From: Saccharicrinis fermentans DSM 9555 = JCM 21142
GTDB taxonomy: Bacteria; Bacteroidota; Bacteroidia; Bacteroidales; Marinilabiliaceae
Assembly: GCF_000517085.1 (NCBI RefSeq)
Contig: NZ_KI912107.1
Span: forward strand, 1,984,398-2,048,397
Direction of reading: 5' to 3'
DNA length: 64,000 bases
Shown here piece after piece: positions 18,053-27,144 of this stretch. The notes beneath the pieces were generated by a model, which did no database searches, had not been told where the DNA came from, and saw nothing but the letters and a program-made list of their open reading frames with translations. The position numbers and the translations under genes were made by a program. Each line of letters starts with the position of its first letter. Position 1 is the stretch's first letter.

Positions 18053-18296
18053 CTAAAGAAGAGTTTTGTCAATAAATTGCGACAAAAGATCTTTGAAATT
18101 ATTGGCAGATGTAATGTTTATATTTTCCATGACGTACTTTAACCACTTTTGAGGATCTATGTCGTTCTTTTGACATGCCCCACAAAGCTATAAAACATGG
18201 CTATGTTTTTGGCCGCATCATGTGAACCGGCAAATAAGTAATTTTTTCGTCCCAGAGCTAATGGGCGTATAGAGTTTTCGGCTCCGTTATCAAAAC
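18053..18296 (-). pseudogene. IS66 transposase (TnpC) C-terminal relic, copy A
   Basis: On the minus strand from 18296: RFDNGAENSIRPLALGRKNYLFAGSHDAAKNIAMFYSF, then a frameshift, then KNDIDPQKWLKYVMENIN and a stop. This is the well-known IS66 C-terminal signature (NxxENxIRPLALGRKNYLFAGS). It starts abruptly at the codon where copy B starts in the opposite direction. Confidence 0.8.
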
Positions 18297-18312
18297 GTTT
18301 GGATAACGGAGC
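18281..18312. repeat. Near-perfect 32-bp palindrome at the IS66 head-to-head junction
   Basis: Arms GCTCCGTTATC (18281-18291) and its complement (18302-18312) around AAAACGTTTG. Only one symmetric pair is mismatched. It falls exactly where the two IS66 relics meet. Confidence 0.85.
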
Positions 18313-18577
18313 TGAAAATGCAATTAGGCCGTTAGCTGTTGGAAGAAAAGGCTATTTCTTTTGCGGTAACCATGATTCCGCAGAAAATGCAGCAATTATT
18401 TACTCACTACTGGCATGCTGCAAAGCGAGCGATGTAAATCCTCGCGAATAGCTTACGGATGTATTTTCTAAGATTGCGTTATACAACAGTAATTATGATT
18501 TAGACTTGGCTGATCTTTTGCCGCACAATTGGAAAAAGTCTAATAGTTGTCAGAATATTCGAAAAAACACCCGCTAA
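18296..18577 (+). pseudogene. IS66 transposase (TnpC) C-terminal relic, copy B
   Basis: On the plus strand: RLDNGAENAIRPLAVGRKGYFFCGNHDSAENAAIIYSLL, then NPRE, a TAG stop in place of Trp, LTDVFSKIALYN, and LADLLPHNWKKS at the C-terminus. It differs from copy A at many positions, so they are not simple duplicates, yet they meet head to head at the same codon. Confidence 0.82.
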
Positions 18578-18621
18578 TTTCGATTAATTCCAAAAGATTC
18601 CAGTAAAACTTAAAGAATTCC

Positions 18622-18658
18622 AACGCTCAAATCGACATCCGGATTGGAGCGTTTTTTT
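18622..18658 (+). terminator. Rho-independent terminator
   Basis: An 11-bp stem with one mismatch (AACGCTCAAAT with ATTGGAGCGTT), followed by seven T. It lies 45 bp downstream of the IS66 relic on the plus strand. Confidence 0.7.
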
Positions 18659-18692
18659 ACTTTTGCAATATGTAACTGACCGCATATTTACC

Positions 18693-18715
18693 ACTGGCGG
18701 TCATTTGACCGTCAG
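18693..18715 (-). terminator. Short hairpin after NERD gene, shared with GH29 3' end
   Basis: Arms ACTGGCGGT and ACCGTCAG around a small loop, 37 bp past the NERD stop on the minus strand. The same 23-bp core (two differences) lies at 20147-20169, after the GH29 gene. There is no clear T run. Confidence 0.45.
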
Positions 18716-18751
18716 CCGTCTACTCGATTAGGGGCTGGCTATAATTTTTAT

Positions 18752-19483
18752 TCAGTCAAATATTCTGTCCTTTCCCAACATATCATTAATATTTTCAATA
18801 TGTTTTTTTTGTTTGCTTATACTTTCTCCGTTCTGCACAGCTTGTTTTAATAACCTCACGATTTCGTTCTTATTTATATAAGGTGCTGCTTCATTTTCTT
18901 TTTTGATATGTCTAAGAACCTCAAATATTCGAGGAGATTTCACAAGGAATGTTCCTTCAGGAACGAAATTAATTTCTTTCAATTCACAATCACCATAAAA
19001 AGCTATTATCGAAAAAAATGGAATCTTTTCAAATTGTCTAAGTTGTTTTCGTAAAGTCTGAATATGGTTTTGGTTTTGTTTAATTGGGTTGTAGAATCGA
19101 TATTTATTTTTTCCGTAAGCTAGAACTTTGGTCCAATGTGTATAATTACCGTTACCAAAAATCCATCCACTGTAGTCTTTTACCTCAAATACAATAATCC
19201 CTTCTGTTGTTGCAACCACAACATCAATTTGAGAAAACTCACCATTGTTTTTTTCAATAAATAAGTCATGAAATATTGTCTGGGCAGGTATTCCATATTT
19301 CAACAATTGTAAAACTAAATCTCTTTCTGATTGTGTTCCTCTATTTAATGATGTAACTGTCTTTAGGAGTTTTCTATCTCGAATCTTTCTAATCAATGGA
19401 ATAATGATCACTAGAAGGACCATCCCAATTACTGTCCCAAAAATGATACTGTCATATTCTCCTATATATTTCCAAACTTCCAT
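18752..19483 (-). CDS. NERD-domain membrane-anchored nuclease-like protein
   Basis: A 243-residue protein with one N-terminal membrane segment (residues ~14-32) and a NERD domain: GTQSERDLVLQLLKY, FHDLFIEKNNGEFSQIDVVVATTEGIIVFEVKDYSGWIFG. The Asp of QIDVVV and the Glu-x-Lys of FEVKDY match a PD-(D/E)XK nuclease core. NERD proteins are often found on mobile DNA; their targets are mostly unknown. It is a lone gene flanked by transposon relics. Domain call is firm; function in defence or DNA processing is only a possibility. Confidence 0.85.
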   Translation of the reverse strand: MEVWKYIGEYDSIIFGTVIGMVLLVIIIPLIRKIRDRKLLKTVTSLNRGTQSERDLVLQLLKYGIPAQTIFHDLFIEKNNGEFSQIDVVVATTEGIIVFEVKDYSGWIFGNGNYTHWTKVLAYGKNKYRFYNPIKQNQNHIQTLRKQLRQFEKIPFFSIIAFYGDCELKEINFVPEGTFLVKSPRIFEVLRHIKKENEAAPYINKNEIVRLLKQAVQNGESISKQKKHIENINDMLGKDRIFD

Positions 19484-19727
19484 TACTAACTTTTCAAAAT
19501 CTATTTTTTTGCTTAATTATTTATCTCGCGTTTCACTCAAACTTGCCACTAACGGCAGTCTGTCTAAAAACCTTTTCAGGCAGCTGATTTTTTTTGTTAA
19601 AATTAGTGGATTTAAAGGATCAAAAGAAATAAACTCAACCTTTCTTGATATAAAAATTGATGGGGGCATTTGAGCTGATTTACGGTCGTGAAAGCTAAAT
19701 TTTGGTGAAGTAAAACGGTATAAGTTA
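19484..19727. other. Spacer upstream of NERD gene
   Basis: No convincing gene or structured element seen. Confidence 0.4.
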
Positions 19728-20005
19728 GATATACAGCTTATTCAACATTTATGATCCTTCTAAGATTGCAAGCTGTCATAATAAAACCCACATCTGAACT
19801 GCCTCTTTCAATGGTGCCGTATGGGTGTTCCACTCTGGCTTACCTTCGTTTGTAATAGTTTTCGTTCTGTTTGACCCTTTCCTTATTTTGTTCTATTAAT
19901 TATTGATATTCACTCCTTTGTATTCCTTTCCCATAGGTTGCTTTGCTGCATTCTTTTTTTATCAGACCCAACTTTTGTGCGTGATCCGTAAAAGGACTCA
20001 AACCT
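19728..20005 (-). pseudogene. IS1182-family transposase C-terminal relic
   Basis: On the minus strand: GLSPFTDHAQKLGLIKKECSK, then ENKERVKQNENYYKRR, a stop, ARVEHPYGTIERGSSDVGFIMTACNLRRIINV. The block (K/N)xEYYKKR..xVEHPFGTIKR and the end (VYNLRR) are typical of IS1182 transposases. The normal ~20 residues between GTIKR and the end are missing, and several stops are present. Confidence 0.7.
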
Positions 20006-20130
20006 TTCTAGCCTCAAAGAAGGGTCGTAAAGAACCGCCGTATATGCCCGACTAAAATATAATAGTATTTTACATTTGTGAAGAAGAATAACGTAGTTAT
20101 CCCTGCGTATTTTTCATGCCGCAAAAAGGC

Positions 20131-20186
20131 ATGCTAAAAGAGGCGCACTGGCGGTGATTTAACCGTCAGTGCGCCTCTTTTAGCAT
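20131..20186 (-). terminator. Long hairpin terminator after GH29
   Basis: A 20-bp inverted repeat (ATGCTAAAAGAGGCGCACTG and its complement) with a second inner stem, 30 bp past the GH29 stop. The inner core matches the hairpin at 18693-18715. Confidence 0.7.
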
Positions 20187-20215
20187 TAAGTTGTTTTTTA
20201 ATTGTTAACTATCGT

Positions 20216-21874
20216 TTATTTCAATTCAGTCACGATTTTCACTTTTGGATTGTTTTTATCAGAACCGTACACTATATGATATTTTGAACCCTCTTTGAGA
20301 TCAAGACTTTGTACTTCACGAATATCTCCATCTTTATTGACTCTAAAACGTACTTGATCGTTTAGTGTAAATTGAGTAGTTATTTCATCTTTATATATCT
20401 CCTTACCTCTTTTGTCCCGAACAACAGGTCTTCCAGTAATTGTGAAATTAATGCCATCGATTTTATCAATAGTCCCAGTTAGTTTTAAATGTTCTTTATT
20501 TGCAACTACTGGAGCAACAAAGTCTGGACCTTTCGTAATATCGAAAGTTTTTTTATCGACGATTAGTTTAACAATTCTTAGGTTCTGACTGGTGTTTATT
20601 TCTGGTAATTCTACTATTAATTCCGAAGATTTTTCATCCTGAATAAAAGTTAAATTATTCTTAGTATCCAAAAATGATGCACTCTCCACTTTAGAAAGTA
20701 AACCATTAACTGTTATGTTACCTCCTGACCAGTTCCACAAATGAAGGTAAATGATGTTGTTTGTTTTGCTTTGTGATAAAGAACCCCATTTATGTTCTTT
20801 TGAAAATGGACTGCCTTTTGTTTTGTAAATAGCTTCGGCATTTAATTTCATCCATTTTCCTAAATTATCTAATCTTACTTGGTCTTGTAAAGGAAAAGTT
20901 CCTTCTGGTGTAGGACCAATATTTAATAAAAAGTTTGATCCACGACAAGCACATTTACTTACCATTTTTATTAACTCATCAGAAGATTTCCAATAATCAT
21001 CATTTTTATCATAGCCCCAATTTAAACGCATGGTCATGATTGACTCCATGTAACCCGCCATACCAGGATTTATAATAGCACGGTCTCCAATATTTTTATA
21101 ATCTCCTAATCCGTTCCCTATACGACCATTTATGATACATTCTGGCTGAAGTTTTCTTACTATTCCTGCACACATTTTATTGAATTCTAAATGGTTATAA
21201 ACAGGGGTATCAAACCATATTAAATCAATTTTTCCATAATTTGTACATAATTCAGTAACTTGCTTTTTTACATACTTCTCATAATTTTTAGGAATAGGTT
21301 CTTGGTCTACATTTTTTCGCACATGATTTATCCAATCCTTTTCATGGGAGTAATAAAACCCAACCTTCATATCGTATTTATGACAGGCCAAAACAAAGTC
21401 TTTTATTAAATCTCTCTTTGCTGCTGAGCATTCTACACTATTCCAATCAGAGGCCTCTGTATTAAAAAGAGCATAACCATCATGATGTTTAGATGTAAGT
21501 ACCATATATGTCATACCAGCATCCTTAGCCATTTTAACCCATTCTTCTGCATTATATTTAGTAGGATTCCAGTTTAGAGCAGCATCTTGATAATCACTTT
21601 GTGGCATATTCGAAGTGAGGTAAATCCATTCGGCACTTGCTTGTCCCATTTCCTTACCATAATCTGTTCCATTGTATTCACCTCCAAATGTAGAATAAAC
21701 ACCCCAATGCAGAAAGATTCCTAAACGCCCTTCATCCCACCATTGCATACGTTTATGATAAGATTCATTTGATTCCTGTGCACAAATAGTTTTAGGAGTT
21801 AGTATAATAACAAGCAATACTAAAGAAAGTAAAGGGTTATAGTAAATGTTTTTTTTAGAAAATAGCATCATCAA
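20216..21874 (-). CDS. GH29 alpha-L-fucosidase with extra C-terminal domain
   Basis: A 552-residue exported enzyme. The signal peptide ends near residue 32 (TICAQES). The (beta/alpha)8 domain carries WWDEGRLGIFLHWGVYS, LTSKHHDGYALF and the nucleophile Asp222 in IDLIWFDTP, all standard for family 29. A lectin-like beta domain occupies ~350-440. The final ~105 residues (from VAPVVANKEHLKLTGTI) form an additional beta-rich domain that I do not recognise from usual GH29 enzymes. It removes terminal alpha-L-fucose. The gene stands alone between IS relics with its own hairpin, so it looks like an island passenger. The acid/base Glu could not be assigned with certainty. Confidence 0.9.
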   Translation of the reverse strand: MMMLFSKKNIYYNPLLSLVLLVIILTPKTICAQESNESYHKRMQWWDEGRLGIFLHWGVYSTFGGEYNGTDYGKEMGQASAEWIYLTSNMPQSDYQDAALNWNPTKYNAEEWVKMAKDAGMTYMVLTSKHHDGYALFNTEASDWNSVECSAAKRDLIKDFVLACHKYDMKVGFYYSHEKDWINHVRKNVDQEPIPKNYEKYVKKQVTELCTNYGKIDLIWFDTPVYNHLEFNKMCAGIVRKLQPECIINGRIGNGLGDYKNIGDRAIINPGMAGYMESIMTMRLNWGYDKNDDYWKSSDELIKMVSKCACRGSNFLLNIGPTPEGTFPLQDQVRLDNLGKWMKLNAEAIYKTKGSPFSKEHKWGSLSQSKTNNIIYLHLWNWSGGNITVNGLLSKVESASFLDTKNNLTFIQDEKSSELIVELPEINTSQNLRIVKLIVDKKTFDITKGPDFVAPVVANKEHLKLTGTIDKIDGINFTITGRPVVRDKRGKEIYKDEITTQFTLNDQVRFRVNKDGDIREVQSLDLKEGSKYHIVYGSDKNNPKVKIVTELK

Positions 21875-22271
21875 TTATTTAATTATTATTTTGTTATTTT
21901 TTCCGAACTCGAATTGTTTCCTTATTCTTATATTTCACAATGACCGCCAACTTATAAGGATTTTATCCTTTGTTCGACCAAGATAAGTAAAAAGTTGAAC
22001 ATTGATAAATATCCAAAATTATGATTGCTAATATTTATTAGTCATGAAGGATAAAATTACGTTGAACGAAGGCGGCCTAACCTATGCACATTTCATCTAG
22101 TTCTTTTTCTTTGTAAACGCTCTGATCCTAATATTTCTCTGTTATTTATACAACATTCTTTCATCAGCATGTTAATTTCGTTTGGTTTAAGGCATAACAA
22201 TCCCGTTACACCCACATGAACGGTTGTTTTATTTGCATCCATGAAACAAAGAACGTTTTATCTGCTTAATG
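21875..22271. other. Spacer between GH29 and IS91-type element
   Basis: No gene. It contains GGATTTTATCC near 21958 and AAGGATAAAAT near 22048 (inverse of each other), and TACGTTGAACGAAGGC near 22057. A similar string, inverted, occurs at ~25869-25884 beyond the recombinase gene. These may mark the outer ends of the recombinase/IS91 unit; this is only a suggestion. Confidence 0.35.
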
Positions 22272-23435
22272 TCATTCTAGTTGGTGCAATATCCTTGTGC
22301 GAACCATTATGCCTTTATTGCATTTGGGGCATATGCAAGGATCCTTTCCTATTAATGCTCTTAACACTTCATATGAGGTAAGGCCTTCGAGGTTTGACAA
22401 CCACATATTTTCACCCACTAGTGCAATTACCTGTTCTCGTTTACCATGTATATGTACCGTTGCAAGTATGCCAACATATCTGATTTTAAAGAATCCGCTA
22501 GGTAAGACGTGATGTATAAAACGCCTCACAAATTCAAGTTGATTTAAGGTCATTTGTTTTTGCTTGCTATTTTGTCTGTAATCTTTATAGGTAAAGCTCA
22601 CTTGCTTGTCCGATAAAGATGTTAGCCTATTATTAGATATAGCTACCCGATGGGTGTATCTGCCCAAGTATTGTAATACACTGTTGATACCCCCAAACGC
22701 CTTTTTACAGTATACATTCCATCGTTTACTGTACAGTTCTGATTTCAACATTTGAGCTCCTTCAAACTCCTTAGGTAACCTCAGTTTTTCCTTGATCAGT
22801 AGTTTTTCGAGTTGCTTAACTAGTATACCTCTAAACATGCCAGACAATGCCTTTACGGGCACAAAGAACTTCTTGGGCGAAGCAACCCATTCCATTCCAT
22901 CCGTAGACAGGCCGCCAGCGGGAACCAGCATATGAATATGGGGATGATACATTAATGTTTGCCCCCAGGTATGCAGTACACATAGTGCTCCAACATCAGC
23001 ACCTAAAAATGAAGGATTGCGTCCTGCATTTTGTAAAGCTTGGGAGGCAGAACGAAACAGTAAGTCATAACATGCTTGTTGGTTGATGTAAAACAATGGA
23101 TGTAGCTCCCTTGGTATGGTAAATACAATATGAAAGTAGCGTCCGGGCATTAATCGACTAGTGAGCTTATTGACCCATTGCTGCTGCTTTAAATACTGAC
23201 ACTTGGGGCAATGTCTATTGCGACAAGAGTTATAGGACAGTTGACTGTAACTACAGCTGCTGTTATTACAATACGCAATATGACCGCCTGCTTCTGATGT
23301 ACGGCACCTTGTTATAGCTTCAATAGCTTTTTGTTGTTCTTTGTTCAACCTTAACTTGGTAGCAATATCATCTTGACAGCTCCTCACAACATCGGCCACT
23401 TCTATTTTCTGTTTACTATTTTCGGTGTGTCTCAT
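22272..23435 (-). CDS. IS91-family (HUH, Y2-type) transposase
   Basis: A 387-residue transposase. The N-terminal zinc ribbon is CNNSSCSYSQLSYNSCRNRHCPKCQ; the HUH motif is HPHIHMLVPAGG (~residues 171-182); the candidate catalytic Tyr lies in LQYLGRYTHRVAISNNR. The C-terminus has a second CPKC pair. Such transposases move DNA by rolling-circle transfer. The start overlaps the upstream tyrosine recombinase by 4 bp (ATGA), the usual Bacteroidota pairing. This gene is intact although its partner is split by an IS. Confidence 0.92.
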   Translation of the reverse strand: MRHTENSKQKIEVADVVRSCQDDIATKLRLNKEQQKAIEAITRCRTSEAGGHIAYCNNSSCSYSQLSYNSCRNRHCPKCQYLKQQQWVNKLTSRLMPGRYFHIVFTIPRELHPLFYINQQACYDLLFRSASQALQNAGRNPSFLGADVGALCVLHTWGQTLMYHPHIHMLVPAGGLSTDGMEWVASPKKFFVPVKALSGMFRGILVKQLEKLLIKEKLRLPKEFEGAQMLKSELYSKRWNVYCKKAFGGINSVLQYLGRYTHRVAISNNRLTSLSDKQVSFTYKDYRQNSKQKQMTLNQLEFVRRFIHHVLPSGFFKIRYVGILATVHIHGKREQVIALVGENMWLSNLEGLTSYEVLRALIGKDPCICPKCNKGIMVRTRILHQLE

Positions 23436-23764
23436 GGCTGTGCCTGTTTTATTGGAATTAACAAATTGGGAACTTCGCCAAGGTAAGGGTGAGCCAAATG
23501 AAGATAACCTGAGGTTGTTTTTAGTGAACTGTGTCCCATCAGTAACTGCAACCGTTTCAAATTGATACCTCTTTCAAGCATATGAGTAGCAAAACAATGT
23601 CGTAACACATGAGGCGATACGCCTTTATTTATACCTACTGATAAGGCAGCACGTGATACTATCTTACGAAAACTTGTTGCGGAATATTTCTTCCCTTTTT
23701 TAAAGCCCTCAAAAAGATACTTCGAAGGACGATACTGTTTAAAATAAATTCTGAGTTGTTCTAA

Positions 23765-25285
23765 TTCTACTTTAACAGATTTATTGCTTTGAATAACAGA
23801 GGTCTATGTCACGCTGTCGCTTTTCATGTCGCTGCTGCAGTTTTTCCAGCATCCGTTCATCGGTCATTTCACGATAAAATTTGTATACCATAAAATCCAT
23901 AATGTCTCTTGCCGACAACAATGGGACTTCGTCTTGATTCAATAGTTTTTCTTTCAGCATAAAGCTGCCCACCATTAAGTTGAGGGCTACTTGGTGATGC
24001 CATGACAGCCATTTGCGGGTTTGGAACTGATCCAAGCCTACTATCTGTTTTTGCTCTTTGAAGCTATGCTCAATGAAAAGCGTTGTGCCTGCATGTATGC
24101 CAGCGCCTGATGCGTGTATTGAGCAAGTTCTGCGTTAGTGAACGAATATTTTATTTCTACTCCCTGCTTTGTCTTTCTTTTCGAAATGACCAGCAACCGT
24201 TTCTCAACAATGTTCTGAACCTTATCCCAAATGTAAACTGTCTTAAAATGGAACAATCCCTTCAGCTTTCCCTTGGCAGAATCCACGAATGTCAAGCTTT
24301 TTCCAGTCCTTGTTTGTAAGCGTTTCTATATATTCGTTAGCGTTTACCGATGGGGTGCTTGCCTTCGGCCTTTTGGGTGGGCGCCCACGATTGCTCTTTC
24401 GCTCTGGAATATGTAGTTCTGGTTTTTCAAGGTGGATTTTTTGATCGCTATGAATGTCAAGCATGTACACCAAACCCATATCCTCAACCGAACGGGTAAA
24501 CGCAAGGTCATTGCCATAAAGTCCATCCCCCCCAACGTAATCGAACTCGATACCCATTTCCAGTTGGTGCTTCACAATATCTGTAGCCAGCTCCGGTTTT
24601 GTCTTGAAAACCCTGTCCTCTTTGGGGATGCCAGCAGTTTCACACCTGGCGTTGTTAGTACACCATGACCTTGGAAGGTACAGTCTCGTGTCGACCAACG
24701 CTGCATATTTGTCCGTGCACAAGCAACCAAAAACTGCAACCTGCGAGTTTGCAGTCTTCCCAACGTTCCCGCAATACTGGTGATCAACACCAATGCTTTT
24801 GTCACCTTTTTTCACCCATCCGCTTTCGTCTATGAGTAATCCTTTTAATTTTTGGTTTGGGAGTGATTGGTCTACCTGATTTGCTATTTGGTCGATGACA
24901 GCTCTTGCATCCCAATTGGATTCGGTGATAAAATGCTGCATCTTATGGTAGTCTGCGTTTAATGTCTCAGTGATGCGTTCGATGTTTTTCAAATCGCTTA
25001 AAGCTAGACCTTCGACGTATTGAGTAGCTTTGTCGAAGTTGGATTTTGTTCTATTTTTAAAATGGTGCTGAAATTCAGATAAATACACTTCAAGTCGGTT
25101 GTTGACCGCTAGCAGTGTTTTACCATTATTCGTATATTTTTTAAGTTTTTCGCCCGTTACCCATTGCAAACTTGAGTTTTGTTCTTTGTTTCAATTGCAA
25201 TATACTAATTTACTGTTTATTACGAAAGAAAAACAATACTAAATTATCGTTTTTTCAGTGATCATTTTAATCTGTTAAAGTAGAA
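23765..25285 (-). mobile_element. IS701-like insertion sequence with 17-bp inverted ends and CTAA target duplication
   Basis: Length 1521 bp. Ends are exact 17-bp inverted repeats TTCTACTTTAACAGATT at 23765-23781 and 25269-25285. CTAA flanks both sides (23761-23764 and 25286-25289), fitting the YTAR 4-bp target duplications known for IS701. Confidence 0.9.
23781..25169 (-). pseudogene. IS701-family transposase with two frameshifts
   Basis: Three overlapping frames of one DDE transposase. Frame one (25169-~24295): GLLIDESGWVKKGDKSIGVDHQYCG, YLPRSWCTNNARCETAGIPKE and DYVGGDGLYGND carry the first two catalytic Asp. It shifts near 24300 into GKLKGLFHFKTVYIWD (to ~24075), then again near 24070 into EHSFKEQKQIVGLDQFQTRKWLSWHHQVALNLM to 23781, which holds the C-terminal part. 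Both shifts would be needed for a full product, so it is probably inactive. Sequencing error or programmed shifting are less likely. Confidence 0.8.
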
Positions 25286-25974
25286 CTAATATATCCTCTG
25301 GAAGTGGTACTTCTCGGCTTTTATTACCCTTGCCCTTTATGCGTACAACCAAACGTGCCGAATCTATTTGCTCAGGCAACAAACTTAGAGCTTCTTCGCA
25401 CCGCATGCCCGTTGCATAAGTCAACATCATTAATGTACGATGTTTGACATTATATGAACTTGTCACCAAACGATAGGCATCTGACTGAGACAAAACCGTG
25501 GGTAGTTTCTTCGCTACTCTTGGACGCTTTATCTTAATGCCATCCCACTTGTTCCCAAGTATATCCACCCAAAATATTTTCCAGGCACTAATCATTTGGT
25601 TGATGGTACTGTTCGAAAGCTTTTTTTCTTGAAGAAGATAATAGCAGAAATCTTTTACTTCCTGATGACTAAGTGTTGACGGAGACCTCCTGTAATACTT
25701 TGCCAAAATCGAGAGCATAGATACATAAGTATCTACAGTTCTCTCACTGTAACCGCGTAAGCGCATTTCTTGAATGACCTGCGCGCGTAATGTTTTTTTT
25801 TCATCTTATAAAGTATTAATGAATAATACTTTAAGTTACCACTTTTCTAATTAGCGACGAAGGAGCTTTCGTTCAACGTATATACTTAGTTATTGTCTTT
25901 ATTTCTATCAACAGTCAGTTAAAGCATGATATGAAATACTGATTATCAACAAAACAAACAGATGGTTCATTCAC

Positions 25975-26720
25975 CACAAACACATTACAATCAGCGCATT
26001 AACAAAGAAGCTCAACAACTTCATTAAGAATGACTATCAAGGGAAACAATATCCTTAAGACACACATATAGAGCACATTATCAAAGATGTCAAATATCAA
26101 CAATTGGACAAAAGAGTTTGTGACAGAGACTCTTATCCTATTTTTATAAAAAAAAGGCACATTAACTTTCTACAGTTGGGGGGCTTTGGTAAGCATAAGC
26201 GACAAAGGTACAAACAACAATTTTAATAACCTTTTGCGTTTTTAACTTTCAACAAAGAATTAATCCATTCTTATATTAATCTTTTCCCAAGGAAGTGGCC
26301 GATATGTCATTGCATTTGATCCTTCGTACATCAGCAAATCAGGCACACACCTGATGCTGGTTATTTTTGGTCTGAATGCCCCAATCGTGCCAAATAGGGG
26401 CTTAAAATTAAAGGTTTGACTGCAATTGACATTGACAACCATACAGCCTTTCATCTAGAGACCGTCCAAACGATGGCCGATAAAGAGCAGCCACTTTCGA
26501 TTTAACTGCAGAATAGATTGCACTTATTAATAAAAAGCGTTGGCAAATAGAACTGTTATCTAAACAGCTAAAACAGAATTTCCCCTTAAAGTATTTTTTA
26601 GGGGACAATGAAAATGCAATCGAAATACAAATATAGGCAGCGATGCTTGCCAAGCTCTTAATTACTCTAGTAAAAAGTAAGGCTAAACGCAGCTGGCATT
26701 TTCAAATTTGGTGTCCATAG
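25975..26720 (+). pseudogene. Decayed IS4-type transposase
   Basis: A long relic with many stops and frameshifts. Recognisable in order: ITISALTKKLNNFIKNDYQGKQY, INFLQLGGFGKHKRQRYKQQF, FLTFNKELI, GLTAIDIDNHTAFHLETVQT, IALINKKRWQIELLSKQLKQNFPLKYFLGDNENAIEIQI, and LAKLLITLVKSKAKRSWHFQ at the end. The KRWQIELxxKQLKQNFPLKYFLGDNENAI block is typical for a Bacteroidota IS4 group. It covers most of the gene length, so it is an old full-length copy. Confidence 0.8.
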
Positions 26721-26838
26721 TGAGGAAGCAACTAATGAATTATATTAATATATATTCACTTCTTGAAAATCCAGAGAAGAGTTGGCTCCTAGTAATAAAA
26801 GAAGATAAAGACAAACACAAATACCTTAACTCGCTATT

Positions 26839-26854
26839 CCCCTATATTTAGGGG
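26839..26854. promoter_or_regulatory. Candidate operator upstream of hipB-like gene
   Basis: Palindrome CCCCTA-TATT-TAGGGG, perfect over both 6-base arms, ending 9 bp before the HipB-like start codon. HipB proteins autorepress through palindromes, so this is a likely binding site; untested. Confidence 0.45.
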
Positions 26855-26862
26855 GCTTACTA

Positions 26863-27144
26863 TTGAAAAAACATAAAAAAGACTTATTAAGCCTTGATGA
26901 AAATATCAAGTTAGCACGCTTAAGACGGAAACTCACGGCAGAACAAGTCGCAGACAGAGCAGGAATTAGTCGTCGAACCTTAGTGTCTATAGAACAAGGT
27001 ATGGAAAGTGTTGCTATTGGTAGTTATGTACAGGTATTGGTTGTATTAGGACTTGCAGATGATTTTTTGGAGGTCGGAAAGGATGATACCTTAGGACGTA
27101 AGCTTCAAGAGGCCAAATTAATGAACCCTAAACGTAATTCGTGA
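26863..27144 (+). CDS. HipB-like XRE antitoxin/regulator
   Basis: A 93-residue helix-turn-helix protein (NIKLARLRRKLTAEQVADRAGISRRTLVSIEQG) with a HipB-type tail (YVQVLVVLGLADDFLEVGKDDTLGRKLQE). The start is a TTG at 26863 because no ATG precedes the domain. It overlaps the HipA relic start by one base (TGATG). In HipBA modules this protein binds DNA and blocks the HipA kinase; here the kinase is dead, so it would act at most as an orphan repressor. Confidence 0.82.
   Translation: MKKHKKDLLSLDENIKLARLRRKLTAEQVADRAGISRRTLVSIEQGMESVAIGSYVQVLVVLGLADDFLEVGKDDTLGRKLQEAKLMNPKRNS

Larger units (their letters stand above)
23432..25766 (-). pseudogene. Tyrosine recombinase split by an IS701-like insertion
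   Basis: Two parts of one integrase: N-terminal codons 25766-25286 (GYSERTVDTYVSMLSILAKYY to LPEDIL) and C-terminal codons 23760-23432. Catalytic residues are Arg in TGMRCEEALSLL, Lys in GKGNKSREV, His/Arg in SPHVLRHCFATH, His in LMGHSS and Tyr in SGYLHL. Deleting 23765-25285 plus one CTAA copy joins PEDI to LEQLRIYFKQY in frame, so the gene was whole before the insertion. The start is uncertain: an ATG at 25804 is out of frame by one base in an A9 run. Confidence 0.9.
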
